26,622 nucleotides of DNA from Ceraceosorus guamensis (Eukaryota > Basidiomycota > Exobasidiomycetes > Ceraceosorales > Ceraceosoraceae), in NCBI RefSeq assembly GCF_003144195.1, contig NW_020290147.1:1-26622 (forward strand), written 5' to 3'. A model generated the notes under the pieces. It saw only the letters and a program-made list of their open reading frames with translations, had not been told where the DNA came from and did no database searches. This document shows, piece by piece, positions 9,984 through 21,472 of the stretch (positions within the stretch are counted from its first letter, which is position 1; each line of letters starts with the position of its first letter). The position numbers were made by a program, and so were the translations under genes.

Positions 9984-12858
9984 TCACAGTCGCATCTTCC
10001 AGCCGCGACGCCATCCTTCAAGGGCAAGTGCGGAGCAAGCGGCCAGATACAAGAGTAGAATGACGAGCGCGAGCGGTGCCGGAACAAACAATGTGCGCAT
10101 GGTCAAGTTGACCAAGCCAGTCAGGAGATTGCCCTGTGATGGCGAGGCTCGATGCCATGAGTGTCACTTCCCCACGGCGGCGGCCTATTTTCAGCACTCA
10201 CAGCTAGGAAAATGTGCAACCCTTGAGCGTTGATCGCTTCCAGCAAGGCGGGCGTTCGAGGCTCCGCAGGCGCTGTAGCGCGAGCAAGACTCCGAGACGC
10301 ATTGTCAGCGTTCAGAGCTAAGGCGGAGCTGTCTTCATAAGACGTAGGCGCGCTGACAAGGGGTTGACCCGGGATGCCATCTTTGCTCTGGGCTCGCGAC
10401 GCTTCAAAGAGACGCTCATGCTCGAGGCCGCGCAGCGCATCTTCAGCTTCCTCCTCCATGCTGTCCTCGTCCGAGGAATTATCGCGAGCCTTTCTCCTGC
10501 TTGCGCGAAGGCGCTGTCGAGTGGATGCGTCATCTACCGCTCGGTTTGCAGTGCTGGCAGGCCATTCCACCAATGCGAGAAAGATGGCCACGTAGCCGAG
10601 CAAGAAAGAGACGTTAAATGCGGACACCCAGATGACGTAAGGTAGATTCGCCTGATCCACGCCCAGAGATGTCGGTCTCAGCTGGCAGTTTCTTAAGCCG
10701 CATGCAAGCAAACCCACTCACCAATCTCCGGCTAGCGACTCGTCCTGCGGGCGAAACCAGAGCTAGCAGCCCATACGCCATCCAAAAGAGCAACGACAGA
10801 CTCGCAAGAACCTCGCAAAGCTTTTCGTATTTTGGCTTGTTGCGCGAAGCGCTCGCTCTTCGGTAGGCGTAGTAGGGATCCAGAGGTAGGACGTAGTGCC
10901 CTACATCTAGACCTATGAGGTACAAGGCAAGATAGCCTGCGCAGTGCCTGCATTTAGCCAGGGGTGCACAGAAGGTACTTTGGACACGGCAAGACGACTC
11001 ACCCGCGAGTGAAACGACTCCCTCTTTGTTGGCACTGAACAGCGAAGTTCGGGGACCTGGCGCAAGGGCATAGCTCTGAAGGCTAGTCAGGCGCAAGAGA
11101 ATCTCGTAGGCTACGGCCCGTGGATCGGGAAATGCATCAGCCTTGCCGTTTGTACGCATTCCTCTCGAGACTTACCAACACCAATTCCCATCCCGATCAC
11201 ACTCCACCGCGCGTTGCGCTGCCGTGCAAGCGGCCGCAATATTGTAGCTAGAGGCGGCAAGAGCGCAAGAGTAATGAAGAAATTCCAGTGCACGCCGTAC
11301 TCCGAAAGGTGTTCCTGAGCGAGGGACAGGGTCATTATTGTAGAGGTGTAAGGTGGGTTGCGCTGACACAAGCACTCAAGAACCGAGACTCCGTACAACA
11401 CACCTGGTAATGCGACCCTTTGACAGCAATCACACGGGCGCCTCCAAGCAGAAGCAGAGGCAGTGCTTTTCTCACTTCCCTCAAAAGCGATGCGCGCACC
11501 GGTTCGTAGCGCGTCTGTGCACGCAGCAGCGGTGCAGCGTTGATGAGGCCTAGGCTGAAGACGAATGAGCCCACTCCAAGGTCCATCTGGGCAAAGCCAT
11601 AATGTCAGTCTCTGCACTGAGCGTGAACCAGCAAGCGTGTCACTCCCATCCTCACACGCCAAGAGCCGCTCCTGACCATCGTACTCACTACGCTTACGCC
11701 CCAACTTTCGCACTTTGCGTCCCGACCAACGTCAAAGACTCGAGGAAAATCGACAGCAAGAATGCAGATGAGGGTCATGAGCATCATGTGCGCGCGGTAC
11801 ACCGTCAGGAAGGGCCTTGACCTCGGGACGGGTGCGGCCTGCGCAGCAAGCGGGGTGGCTGCACCGCTCGCTGCATCTAGAAGGGGTGACACATCGCCGT
11901 CGGGTCCAGTTGAGGCCGCTGATCTTGCCAAGCGCTGTGTCAGCTCGTGCTCCGCGCCAGACAAGCTGTCAGATGTACCACGACCTAATGGAGACCGGAC
12001 TCGAGGTATGTGATCGCGTGATGTTGCAATGGCATTTCGATCTTCGTTGCGCCACTGGATGGAATGATCCTGAGAGGAAGAGGTTGCGCCAGGAGTGTGA
12101 AGGGAAGAGGTGGATGCGGATGCGGATGCGCTTGCTGGGCTTGAAGGTTGAGGCTGGGTGCTGTCCGTGTGAGGCGAGCCAGTCTTGAGAGGCCACAAGT
12201 CAGGCACGCTCGTCCTCCTCGCAGTGGGGTCATCATCCAGAAATGCCAGACCAAGCGCCTGCGACTGGGTTTGCTTGCCCTTTTCGTTTCGATGGACATT
12301 GTCTGGAGACTCGTACCGAGTGGGAGCATTGGCGGCAGCGTGAGCAGCGTCGCCGGCGGAATCTATGCTGATCCGCATGGGTTCGGCCAATTGGGCTGCT
12401 CTGGCCTTTGCTGAGGAGGCATCGCGAGCAACTGCGCTGACTTGCGCCCGCAGTCGAAGCACGCCAAGGCAGGCGAGGGAGAGAGCTGCGTTGAAGAGCG
12501 ATGATGCAGCTGCGGATGAAAAAAGGGTGCAAGACAGCAAGAGCGGCAGCACCAGCAGGGCAAATTGAAGAAGCGCGCTGTCCAACAAGCGAGGTCTTTT
12601 GAGTCGCAAGGCAGCCCACAGGGCGTAAGTCGTCTGAGGTTGGGTCGAGCGAGCAGCCGAAGGCAGGTGGACATCACCATCGTCAGCTTTGCTACCAGGA
12701 GGCGGCATGAGGGTGCATGTATGCGTGTTTGTGATGTCGCAATCTCTACTCACAAGGGCAGTGAGACTGATGAGGTTGATGCGCGTCAAGCTCGAGCCGG
12801 TGAGGCCAGTGACCGAAGACTCTTTCAACGTGCGGTACTCGTCCGAAGTGAGGCCCAT
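9984..12858 (-). CDS. GWT1: GPI-anchored wall transfer protein 1, GPI inositol acyltransferase (764 aa, 8 exons)
   Basis: Exons on the minus strand: 12858-12754, 12633-11689, 11586-11404, 11314-11176, 11110-11003, 10936-10722, 10651-10202 and 10133-9984; they sum to 765 codons. Gwt1/PIG-W is a multi-pass ER protein that adds a fatty acyl chain to inositol of GlcN-PI, an early step in GPI anchor synthesis, and is the target of manogepix. Diagnostic blocks are all present: [18 protein letters not shown] near the start, [23 protein letters not shown], the [18 protein letters not shown] junction, [37 protein letters not shown], and [10 protein letters not shown] then [15 protein letters not shown]. 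About 13 membrane segments are visible. It is longer than yeast Gwt1 because of two inserts: a Ser/Ala/Pro-rich loop (residues about 96-307) and an acidic loop (about 596-698). The start at 12858 is chosen by match to the family's N-terminus; the frame upstream is open but unlike the family. Confidence 0.95.
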
Positions 12859-13337
12859 GCTGACTCCGAACCTAACAAGAGGGGGTGAGCGGGCAGAAGC
12901 TAGTTGAAGGGGATGTGGGCCGCAAGGGCTAGAGCAAAAAGTCAGAGGCAAAGTCTTGCGCAGGGCCCATGCAAGCGGAAAAGTGCGAGCCGCTAGTCCA
13001 GGGCCACGAGTGTGAGTGTTGGACGTGAGCGTCGTTGGTGCGAGATTGTGAAGTTGCCGAGGTGCGTACAGGTCTTGAAGCGTGTTTCTTTCTTTCCGAA
13101 TTACCACTTTGAACAGTCAGAGTCTGAGTTGTTTGTGTGGTGATTCTCGTCCATTCAACAACACGTCTGCTCCTCCACACGACGTTGCGTACGCGAGGAT
13201 GATATTCTTGATTATTCTTGGTACCCACCAAAGCAATTAACACGTCGGTGCTCGGCTTTCCGGCGGGAGTCAGTCACAGTCGAAGACGGGCGCGCGACTC
13301 AGACTCTGACCCTGACTTAATTGCTGTTTCTGCGCCT

Positions 13338-13358
13338 GCGCGCGCGCGCGCGCGCGCG
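13338..13358. repeat. (GC)n dinucleotide tract
   Basis: 21 bases of alternating G and C, in the middle of the GWT1/EFR3 divergent promoter. Such alternating purine-pyrimidine tracts can adopt Z-DNA; whether it matters here is inference. Confidence 0.85.
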
Positions 13359-13385
13359 TCTTCCTCTCTTAATTCGCAACACAAT

Positions 13386-13391
13386 CACGTG
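13386..13391. promoter_or_regulatory. CACGTG E-box
   Basis: Perfect CACGTG inside AATCACGTGAATC, the site type bound by fungal bHLH factors such as Cbf1. It lies 528 bases from the GWT1 start and 110 bases from a second copy. Confidence 0.4.
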
Positions 13392-13495
13392 AATCGAGAC
13401 GTCATCCGATCGAGGAAGCCCGTGCGCAAACGAGCAGCAGCAAGGTGACCGTGTCCCCCCGCTCGGTCATCGGCCATCGCGCGCGGACAACCGGT

Positions 13496-13501
13496 CACGT
13501 G
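13496..13501. promoter_or_regulatory. CACGTG E-box, second copy
   Basis: Perfect CACGTG within GGTCACGTGTACG. Two such hexamers within 116 bases of a divergent promoter are more suggestive of a bHLH site than one alone, though in GC-rich DNA chance is possible. Confidence 0.4.
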
Positions 13502-13798
13502 TACGGCTCATCATCCTCATCATCTTCCCCGCATCGCATGCATGCATGCGTGCGTGCAGCAGCACGCGTCGCTCTTCTTCTGGCTCTTCTGAAAGCGATC
13601 GATGGGGACGATGAGGGGAAACACGCGGACGGACGAGCGTACGTCGCGCGCGTACAGTATTCGCGGCGGGCGACGGCTGCGGGTGAGACATTCGTGATTC
13701 GTGATTCGTGATTGCAGCGGATGCGCAAGTGTGGGCGCCTGGGCAGTCAGTTGCGGGTCAATATAGGAGGCCATGCAGCTCGTGAGTGATGCCCGCCA

Positions 13799-13895
13799 GG
13801 CTTGCACTCACACTCACACTCACACTGTCTGGCTGCTGTCGGAAGTCATCGTGAGTCACAGTGTGAGTGTGAGTGTGATAGTGATCGTGCAAGCC
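13799..13895. repeat. Inverted repeat with 30-base arms in the EFR3 upstream region
   Basis: The left arm (13799-13828) begins GGCTTGCAC and continues as CACTCA-type repeats ending in ACTGT. The right arm (13858-13895) is its exact reverse complement apart from one 8-base insertion (TAGTGATC). The loop is 29 bases. All 30 left-arm bases can pair, giving a potential cruciform, or a hairpin if transcribed. It lies about 500 bases before the EFR3 start. Confidence 0.8.
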
Positions 13896-14144
13896 TGCTG
13901 CACGCACGCTGCTGCAGTCTTGAGTCGCAGTCGTGAGTGGTGAGTGTACGGTATAGTCACGAGTCACGAGTCACGAGTGTGACGCCAGCGCGGGGAAACG
14001 CAGCGTGCGGTCAGTGCGGATCATTCATCAGTCGTCAGTCACTCGTCGCTCGACTCACTCTGATGCCCGCGTGCATCAAGAAGACGTGCGCTTTTGACAG
14101 CAGCAGCTAGCAACATCAAGAAGTGAGTGAGCATGCAGGGCTTT

Positions 14145-14208
14145 CGCTCGATCGCTCGATCGCTCGCTCGATCGCTCGCTCGCTCGCACGCACGCACGCA
14201 CGCACGCC
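14145..14208. repeat. CTCG/ATCG then CACG microsatellite
   Basis: Runs of CTCG and ATCG tetramers pass directly into CACG tetramers, about 200 bases before the EFR3 start. A second CACG run lies in EFR3 intron 1 (about 14740-14776). Confidence 0.85.
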
Positions 14209-14400
14209 AGCCCTTTTCCTTTCCTCTCCCTTACCCCCACATTCTTGATTCGGGTCTCGATTCAACTCTCACTGTGCACCCTCCTTTGCCTTCCGCTCAC
14301 GCTCACACTCACACTCCTTCTCCACCTTTTAATCAATTGCATACCCATCACAGCTTGTGCTCTGTAGCCGCCGCCAAGCTCGATTCATCAGCTGGCCAGG

Positions 14401-17400
14401 ATGTGCTTTCCCAAATCGAACCACAAAACGCTCATCGACTCCTGCTTCCCACCTCCAAAGGCGCTGGGTGGAAGCGGGCCAGAGTACAAGGCGAACAGCA
14501 ACGAGCTCAGCAGATTGGCCTACTACGCCAACTCCAAACCCGCAAAGCTCACAAAAGTCTTTTCCAACCTGTCGGATAAGGCCAATGCCTTTGCAAAGGG
14601 TCTTGCAGGCGCAACCGGCGCCAAAGCGGACAACAACAAGGGGTACGTTGCGTTTGGGGGGAGGGAGGGGAAAGGGAGGGGTGTAGACAGTGACATGAGC
14701 GCAAATGCTGGACCATGCTGACCCTGACGACGTCCACACGCGCACGCGCGCACGCACGCACGCACGCACGCACGCAAAAGTGGCTTGATGTTGACGCTTG
14801 CGATCGTCAAGTCGTTGGTGACGGATTGCAAGTCGCATTTGTCCTACTTTGCCTCTTCCGCTCAAGACATTGTCCACCAATCTATCGTCTCTGCTGCAGC
14901 TGGGCCCGGACCTGCTGCCAATCGTCGTGACCTGGACATTTCAACCAGATCCGCAAGCACCTTCTACGCCATTGCCAACTACATCGACCCCGCAACCGCA
15001 AACGCCGATGGTCGCTACCAAGGTCTGATCAAGCAATTTGCACGCGTCGCTACCGAGCAGACCAACGACAAGGAGGATACTAGCAGGTGAGGCCGTTGGC
15101 AAAGTCGCGTCCGTAAACGGCGTTGTGGCGCTTGCCTGACTTGGATGCGTAATTTTTGCCCTAGAATCCGCTTGATAGGTCTTGGCGCCTTGGCTGGTGC
15201 TGTGGGCTCCGACGCTCTGTACACGTCCAGCTTCAAGGAACAGACCAACATCATCGTGCCCGCTCTTCTTGCAAATCTCCTCGAATCAGATGCCGTCAAT
15301 CTCGACTACCTTCGCTCAGAAGCTGCAAAGGCCGCTCAAGGCTCTCCAAGCTTTGCAGAGTACAATGCAAAGCGTCGTCCCATCGCCTCTCGTCGCACGC
15401 CCAGCCTTTCCGGCACAGCAGCTACGGAAAAGACGTATACAGCAAAGGACGCTGCTTCTTCAGCCATCTCCACCCTCCAGGGTCTACTGCACAATGCCGA
15501 TGCCAGTCACGTCCAGATCATTGCCAGCGCAGTCATTACGTACCTGGATGGCACGACTGCCTGGTCAAAATGCAGTGTGCCATGGTGCGTCTGGCTCGCT
15601 GAAGCACTGACTAGCTGGACAGCACAGCCATACAGGTTCTTGATCCTCAACGCTCTGCTCGAAAACCTCGTCGAGACCGAAGCTTCGTCGCCATCCCCTC
15701 CGAGCGGCGACTCGTCATCGCGCAAGTCGGAGACCCTACTCGTCATGATTTCAGGCCTGTTGAGGAGCAAATTGTCCCTCATCGGCTTGAGCACCAGCGA
15801 CACCATCTCCAATCTGCTTGGTCTGGCCGTCAGGCGTACACACGCCAACCCGGATGATGCGCTACTACCGGCCCTCATCGACTGCATCGGTGCTGTGGGC
15901 ACCCACACATACTATGCCGATCAAGCGACCGACTCGGCCGACGAGATTTGCGCGCGCATTGGCGCTCTGTTACTATCTTCTGCTGATGCCGATGGTCTCG
16001 CTGCCGCGTCTGCTGCCAAGACGTCCACAGGAGCACAGCTGGCTCCACACCAGCCTCGCCGACCCATCAAGACCAGCGACCGAGCTAGAGACGTCTCCAT
16101 TCGCGTCTTGCTTTGCGCTTTGGCTTCGCTCACCGACGCAGCCAACGCATATCCTAGCAAGGCGAGCGCTGGTGGCACTGGAGTAGGAACGGCTCGCTCG
16201 CGCATCTCTCCAGATGTACTCGCACCTACATGCGCACTACTGATATCACCCAATCCGCGCGTCAGGACCACCTTTCACCAGACTGTGTTGTACTTCTTGG
16301 AAAGAGAAGCCGGGCCGGGCTCGGACACGCTGCCCTCTGCGCACGAAGCGCAGCAAAAGGAGTCCGCCTCGTTCGTCCACGCTTGGAGCGCTGGTGCTTT
16401 TGTCCTCGCACTTTCCAAAACGCTCTTCTTGCCCGGAGCTAGCGGTGTGGGCAGCTCCACAGCATCCGCGTCCGGATCTGCAGCCGGCGCGCCAAAATTC
16501 GAGTCTCCTCTAGGATACCTCCCGATCATCGATCGAGCGAATGTGGAGGGCACAAAACTTCCGAATCAGGAGTCGGCCGCTACTCCCCTGGACTACAGCG
16601 CACTGACCGCCATCTCCGAGAAGCTGATCCAGTACTTGCCCATCCCAGCCACGCTTGGGCTTGTGCCCGCATTATTGAAGCTTGACAAGGATGTGCGCAG
16701 CAGGCTTTCAGGAGGTGCTGCAGAGAGCGAAAGAGCTGCGGCCACGTCGTCATTCATCGGCAAGAGCTTCTCGACGCTAGCCAGCGCGTGGGACGCGCCC
16801 AAGGCTGGTGTCTCTGTGAGTCCAAATACCTTTTGGACTGTAGACCAAATCAACTCAATGACTGACTCGAGGATCACAATCTGGCCCAGACGTCTTCTGC
16901 GTCTCTTCCCTTGTTCCCTGTCCAGCAGCCCGACCTAGATTCCATTCCAGATGCAGGAAACTTCAAAGGCATGAGTTCCAGCGGCTCTGCATCGAGCGTG
17001 AACGCGTCAAGCATCGTGGACGCGCTTTCCAAGTCGAGCAAGTTGCAGGAGGACAGTAGGCTCAGTCAGCAAGAGCTCGCCGATTGGCTTTCGCGCGATT
17101 GGAGCGTCAGCATTGCAGTCGATGATGGTGAGTATGCGCGTGCGTCAGGTCACAAGAGCTACCGATTCTCATCGCAGATCCATCAACCTTTACTCTTCTT
17201 CTATGGCAGCCTTGATCGGTGCTTCTCCTTTCCGGTCTTCGCTCGATGGATCTAGCGTGCCGCGACCTTTCGAAGGCGTGCGAGGAGGGGAAGCAGCGTC
17301 GGCCGTCTTGCCTACCTCTGCAGAACAGCCACGCGGCGTGGGTGTGGACGACTTCCGTGCTGCGCTTGGAAGCCGCTCGTACGGCTCAGGTGGAGGAGGA

Positions 17401-17730
17401 GCCAGCATTGGTGGCAACAGAGCGACCAGCAGAAGCGGCAGCTCCGCTCCTCCGAGCGCAGCCAACAACCTCACCGGAAGCAATTCCTTGACGGGTCTCG
17501 GCAGCGCTGATGGATCAGCAGCGGGTCGAGGCGCACTAGCGGAGAGGAGAACAAGTCGGAGAGTGAGCAGAAAGGAGCTTAATCCTGCCGCGGCCGGAAG
17601 AGACGTAGGCAAGATTCTGGACGGCTTGCACATTGGCACAGCGGACGAATCGCTCGAGGACCCTTACACTGTCAAGAGCAAAAAAGCCCACGATGGGGAC
17701 ACCAGGCTCGTCGCACCCGTCCTCTCGTAA
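14401..17730 (+). CDS. EFR3: EFR3-like plasma-membrane scaffold of the PI 4-kinase complex (985 aa, 5 exons)
   Basis: Exons 14401-14642, 14781-15086, 15165-16815, 16890-17127 and 17210-17730 sum to 986 codons including stop. Efr3 is a helical-repeat protein that holds the Stt4 PI 4-kinase complex (with Ypp1/TTC7) at the plasma membrane for PI4P synthesis. The N-terminus has the fungal Efr3 pattern: a short basic start (MCFPKSNHKTLIDSCFPP), then NSNELSRLAYYANSKPAKLTKV. Next come helical repeats such as LMLTLAIVKSLV and RLIGLGALAG, a long helical middle, and a disordered Ser/Gly-rich tail with a short helical end (KILDGLHI). Cys2 could be lipid-modified, as in animal EFR3; that is inference. 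Intron 1 (138 bases) carries a CACG microsatellite. It is divergent from GWT1 and convergent with the coiled-coil gene. Confidence 0.9.
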
Positions 17731-18180
17731 AGTGCATAAGCTTTTTCCCTCGCTGGATTCGTATACATTCACGCTTTGTTTCTATCCCTCCCCTGCTTTG
17801 CTCGGCCACCACTCGCGTTCCTTGCGCTCGTGAAATCTTAATATCTTGTCTGCTACCCGCCACCTTGCTCTGCTGTGCGGTTCCTGGAACGCCCATCTTA
17901 TAGCTCAAAATTATTCAACAAGAACCGCACTAGAACACGCCACGCGAACGCAGGACAACACGTAATGAATTTGGTATCTTTGTTGGGGAGAAAGGAGTGG
18001 TGCGGGTAGTAGAAGGAGAGGGCAGTCAAGTGTCGCTATATGAAAGTATCGACGTTCAAAAAGATGGACAGATCAATGATGGAGGGATTCTTGATGCGCA
18101 GAGAGACGAGACGAAAAAAGAAAGTCAAAGCAAGAGTCCGACGTGAAAAAGGAGTTTGTTGATCGACGTGGCTCGGAGCA
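17731..18180. other. Convergent 3' intergenic region
   Basis: 450 bases between the EFR3 stop and the coiled-coil gene stop, read toward each other. It should hold both 3' untranslated ends. Both parts are AT-richer than the exons. I see no further gene or strong hairpin. Confidence 0.6.
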
Positions 18181-21100
18181 TCAAGCGGCCAAACGATCCT
18201 TGGCCATCTTCGCTTCGTTTTCGAGCCTCTCTATCTCTTCCTTGAGCGCCGACACCTCTTCCGCTTCCTGCTGTGCAAACCCAAGCTCCATCTTTGCCGA
18301 ATGAAGCTCCTTGGAGCTCTTGTTGGCTACCTCCCTAGCTTCGAAAAGCTGTTGCTCCAGCGCCTTGAGCGTCTGACGATGCTGCGTCTCGATGATGGAT
18401 AGCTTTTCATTGTGCGCCGCGTGAAGCTGGAATTCGTGCAGGTTCAGACCAAAGGGGGAAAGAAAAGTCAGCGGAAAGACAAGTGCTAAGTCTGTGCATC
18501 GAAACGCACCTGCTCAAGATCGGACTGCAGAGCGCATGAGAGAGCTCAACTCAGCAAAGGGCTCGGTGCCATTGATGTCTCGGAGCACTGGTCACACAGC
18601 ACTCACGGTACCCTCTGCGCTTGCTGCAGGAGCAGCAACACTTGGAACGTTGGCAGCGGCCTCTGCGACCTTGGCACGACTGTTTGCGTCTTGAGCTTCC
18701 CTTTCCGCCTGATTCAGCTTGTCTTGCAAATTCTGTCGTAGTGCGAACGCGATCAGTCGCGCGCTTCAAGGCCATGCGGCCACCACTCGCACTCACCATC
18801 AGGTTCTCGGCATCTTTCGTGTGCTTCTCAAGATGCTTCTTGAGCTCTTCTTGGTGCTGCTTGTGAATCCTTTCCACCTCCCTCGCATTTCTCTCTGCGC
18901 CATCTTGAGAGCTAAGTTGCTGGGCTTTGGAAAGCTCGTCCATCTGACTCGCATAGGCGTCCTGAGTCTCTTGCAAAGCCTTTTGGCTGTTCTTCACCTC
19001 TTCCTCCAACTCTTGGACCCGGTCGTGAGCTTGCTTCAATTCTGCAGCCGCAGCTGCTGCGCTGGCAGACTCTGCATCCGCAGACTTTGCAGCCTGCAGC
19101 GCTTCCTCCAAGGACTTGACCTTGGCGTCCGACGAGCCTTTCTCTTCGCCAAGGCGAGCAAGGTCAACTCTCACCTTCTTGAGGTCCTCTTGTGCAGCTT
19201 TGAGATCCAGCTTGAGCCTGTTGGACTCGCTGCCCGTGCTTCTCTCGGCCTCCATTACAGCCTGAGCATGCTCTTCCTTCAGCCTGCTGATCTCACCCTC
19301 GTGTTGCTCGCGCAGCTGCTTGATCGTGCCTTCCGTGCGAGTCTTTAGCTCTCCCAAATCGACTCCGTGCGTCGTTCCAGCTTCAGCTCGAGCCTTTTCG
19401 AATGCTTCTGCAAGATTTTTGGTGTGTTCGGCTTGCGCCTCGGCCAGCTTGCCATCGTAGATGCTCTGCTGAGATTCGAGCTGCTTTCTCACACTGGCCA
19501 GCTCGGCCGCACTGGCCTCGGCAGCCTTTTCAGCTGCTTGACGATCACCATCTCGAGCTGCTTCGAGAGCAGACAGTGCGCTTGTGTGAGCCTCGACAGC
19601 ACTGGCGGTGCTCTCCTCGTGCTGTTTTCCGAGCATCTCAAGCGCAGCAGCGTGGGAAGCCTCCAGCTCTTGACGCAGATTGCTCAAAGCACCCTCCTGA
19701 GCTGACGCATGAGTCTCGGTCTGCTCCTGAAGAGCTTTTGCGATCGCCGCTTCTTGCGCAGACGAATGCTCACTTCTGAGGTCTTCGATCGCTTTGGCGT
19801 GTCCAGCAGCGGTCTGCTCGCTCTCTCCATCTTTTTCCTTCTTGAACTTGGCAAGGATGATGGCGTGCTCGTCCTTGATGCTCGATAGCACGCTATCGTG
19901 CTCCGCTCGAAGCTTGTCAGCAGTAGAACCGTGCGATGCGTTTGCCTCTTCGAGCTCCTTCTCGAGCCTCTCCACGTCCGACTTTAGCTTGCTGATCTCA
20001 CCATCGTGCACGTCCCTTGCACCGCTTGCATTCTTGCTCGCTTCGTCGAGCTGAGTCTGCAAGTCTTGAGCCTTCTGTTCGGCGAGATGATGGTCCTCTT
20101 GAAGTTTCTTGAGCTCGAGCTCAGCTTTGTGGGCTGCCTCCCGAGCTGCAGTAGCTGCACTTTGAGCTTCGGCAAGTGCAGCTTTGACAGCAGGATCCTC
20201 GGCTGGCGCGGCATTTTTCATCTCCTCAAGCTGACCTTCGAGCTCGGCGATACGTTGCTTGAACGGCGTCGGGTCTTCATGGGAGGCCGAGGACTCTGCT
20301 GTCAGTCTAAGCTGGGCGACTTGTGCATCCAGCTCTTTGATCTTGGTTTCCGCATCGGAGTCGTCCTTCTCGGCGGTCGCTGCACCCTCCACCTTGGCTT
20401 GCAAGGCGCTGAGTTCGGCATCCTTTTCGCGAACTTGAGCATCCTTGGCTTCCAATTCAGATCGCAAGCTGTCGATCGTCTCGTTGGTCTCGCTCAGCTC
20501 CGACTCTAGCTTGCTGATCTTTTCCTTGACCTCGGTCGGAGTCAGAGGCTTTTTGGCTGCAACGCCGGCCGAAGCAGAGCTTGGGGTGATGCTGCTGCGC
20601 GCAGCCGTAGCTGTGGGGCGCGCACCCGCGACGCTAGGACGAGCAGATGCAGTGGTGCTGGCACTGGCCGTGCTCAGTCTGCGAGCAGCAGTTCCACTGC
20701 CAGCTACAGGAGGTCGGGATGCAGTAGTCGTTGCGGTGGCGCCTGCAGGACGAACGACGCCTGGACGTACAGCGCTGGCAGTAGTGCCCGCTGCTGGCTT
20801 CTTGACTGGTGTGGTGGTGGTGCTGGATGGGGTGCCAACAGGCCTTCGAGCCGTCGCAGTAGCGCTGCCAGGTGCCGGTCTAGCAGGTGCCGTCGTTGCG
20901 GAAGGGCGCGTAGCAGTAGCTGCACCTGCGGGCCTGGCGTTGGTACTGGAAGCGAGGGAAGAGCGTGCGCTCGCGGCGGGAGGTCTGGCAGCGCCAGTCG
21001 TGGCTGCGGGACGAGCAGCACCCGGCCCGACAGAAGATCTCAAACCGGCCGTTGCGGTGCCAGCAGCGCTGCCTCGGGCAGCAGCACCGGTCGTGCCCGC

Positions 21101-21440
21101 AGGACGAGCCGTTGAGGCGGCTGCGCCCGGACGTGCTGCTGCTGCTGCTGCTGCTGGGCGTACGGCGGAACGTGTAGTTGCTGCGGCAGGGCGAGCAGCG
21201 GAGGCAGTAGTGGTGCCAGGCTTTGCGGCAGTCTGCCATTGGATTGAAGAATGATTTGCAATCCAGTCAGATGAGATGTGCTTGCTAGCCGTCAAGCGCG
21301 CAACGCGAAAGTGCGCGACTTGTTCGCACTCACCTTGACGCCTGCGGTCACGCTTGCTCGAGGCTTGGCGGCAGCAGCAGCGGTGGTAGTGCCGGCAACG
21401 GTCTTCTTGACTGGAGCAGTCGGCTTGGTGGTTGTTTGCT

Positions 21441-21472
<32 letters not shown>

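Larger units (their letters stand above)
12859..14400. promoter_or_regulatory. Shared divergent promoter region of GWT1 and EFR3
   Basis: These 1,542 bases separate two genes read outward in opposite directions, so they should hold both promoters and 5' leaders. Visible elements are two CACGTG boxes, a (GC)n tract, a long inverted repeat, and several CACTC/GAGTC-rich and CTCG/CACG tracts. No convincing extra gene is present; open frames such as 13445-13711 are low-complexity and overlap in several frames. Confidence 0.7.

Noticed and set aside
12859-13107. In-frame N-terminal extension of GWT1 to the ATG at 13107
   Set aside because: It does not resemble the family, while the downstream ATG at 12858 gives the expected Gwt1 N-terminus.
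13445-13711. Plus-strand frame in the GWT1/EFR3 promoter, with overlapping minus frames
   Set aside because: Three frames are open at once over low-complexity DNA, with no conserved motif and no splice partners.
14145-14208. CRISPR-like regular repeats
   Set aside because: These are simple tetranucleotide runs without spacers, in eukaryotic DNA.
18719-20054. Several Leu/Ser-rich plus-strand frames that look membrane-like
   Set aside because: They are antisense shadows of the Glu/Lys-rich coiled coil, which reads as Leu/Phe/Ser on the opposite strand.
20445-21254. Long plus-strand open frame (269 aa) rich in Ala, Val and Arg
   Set aside because: It is antisense to the Ala/Pro/Arg linker of the coiled-coil gene; GC-rich repeats without stops explain it.
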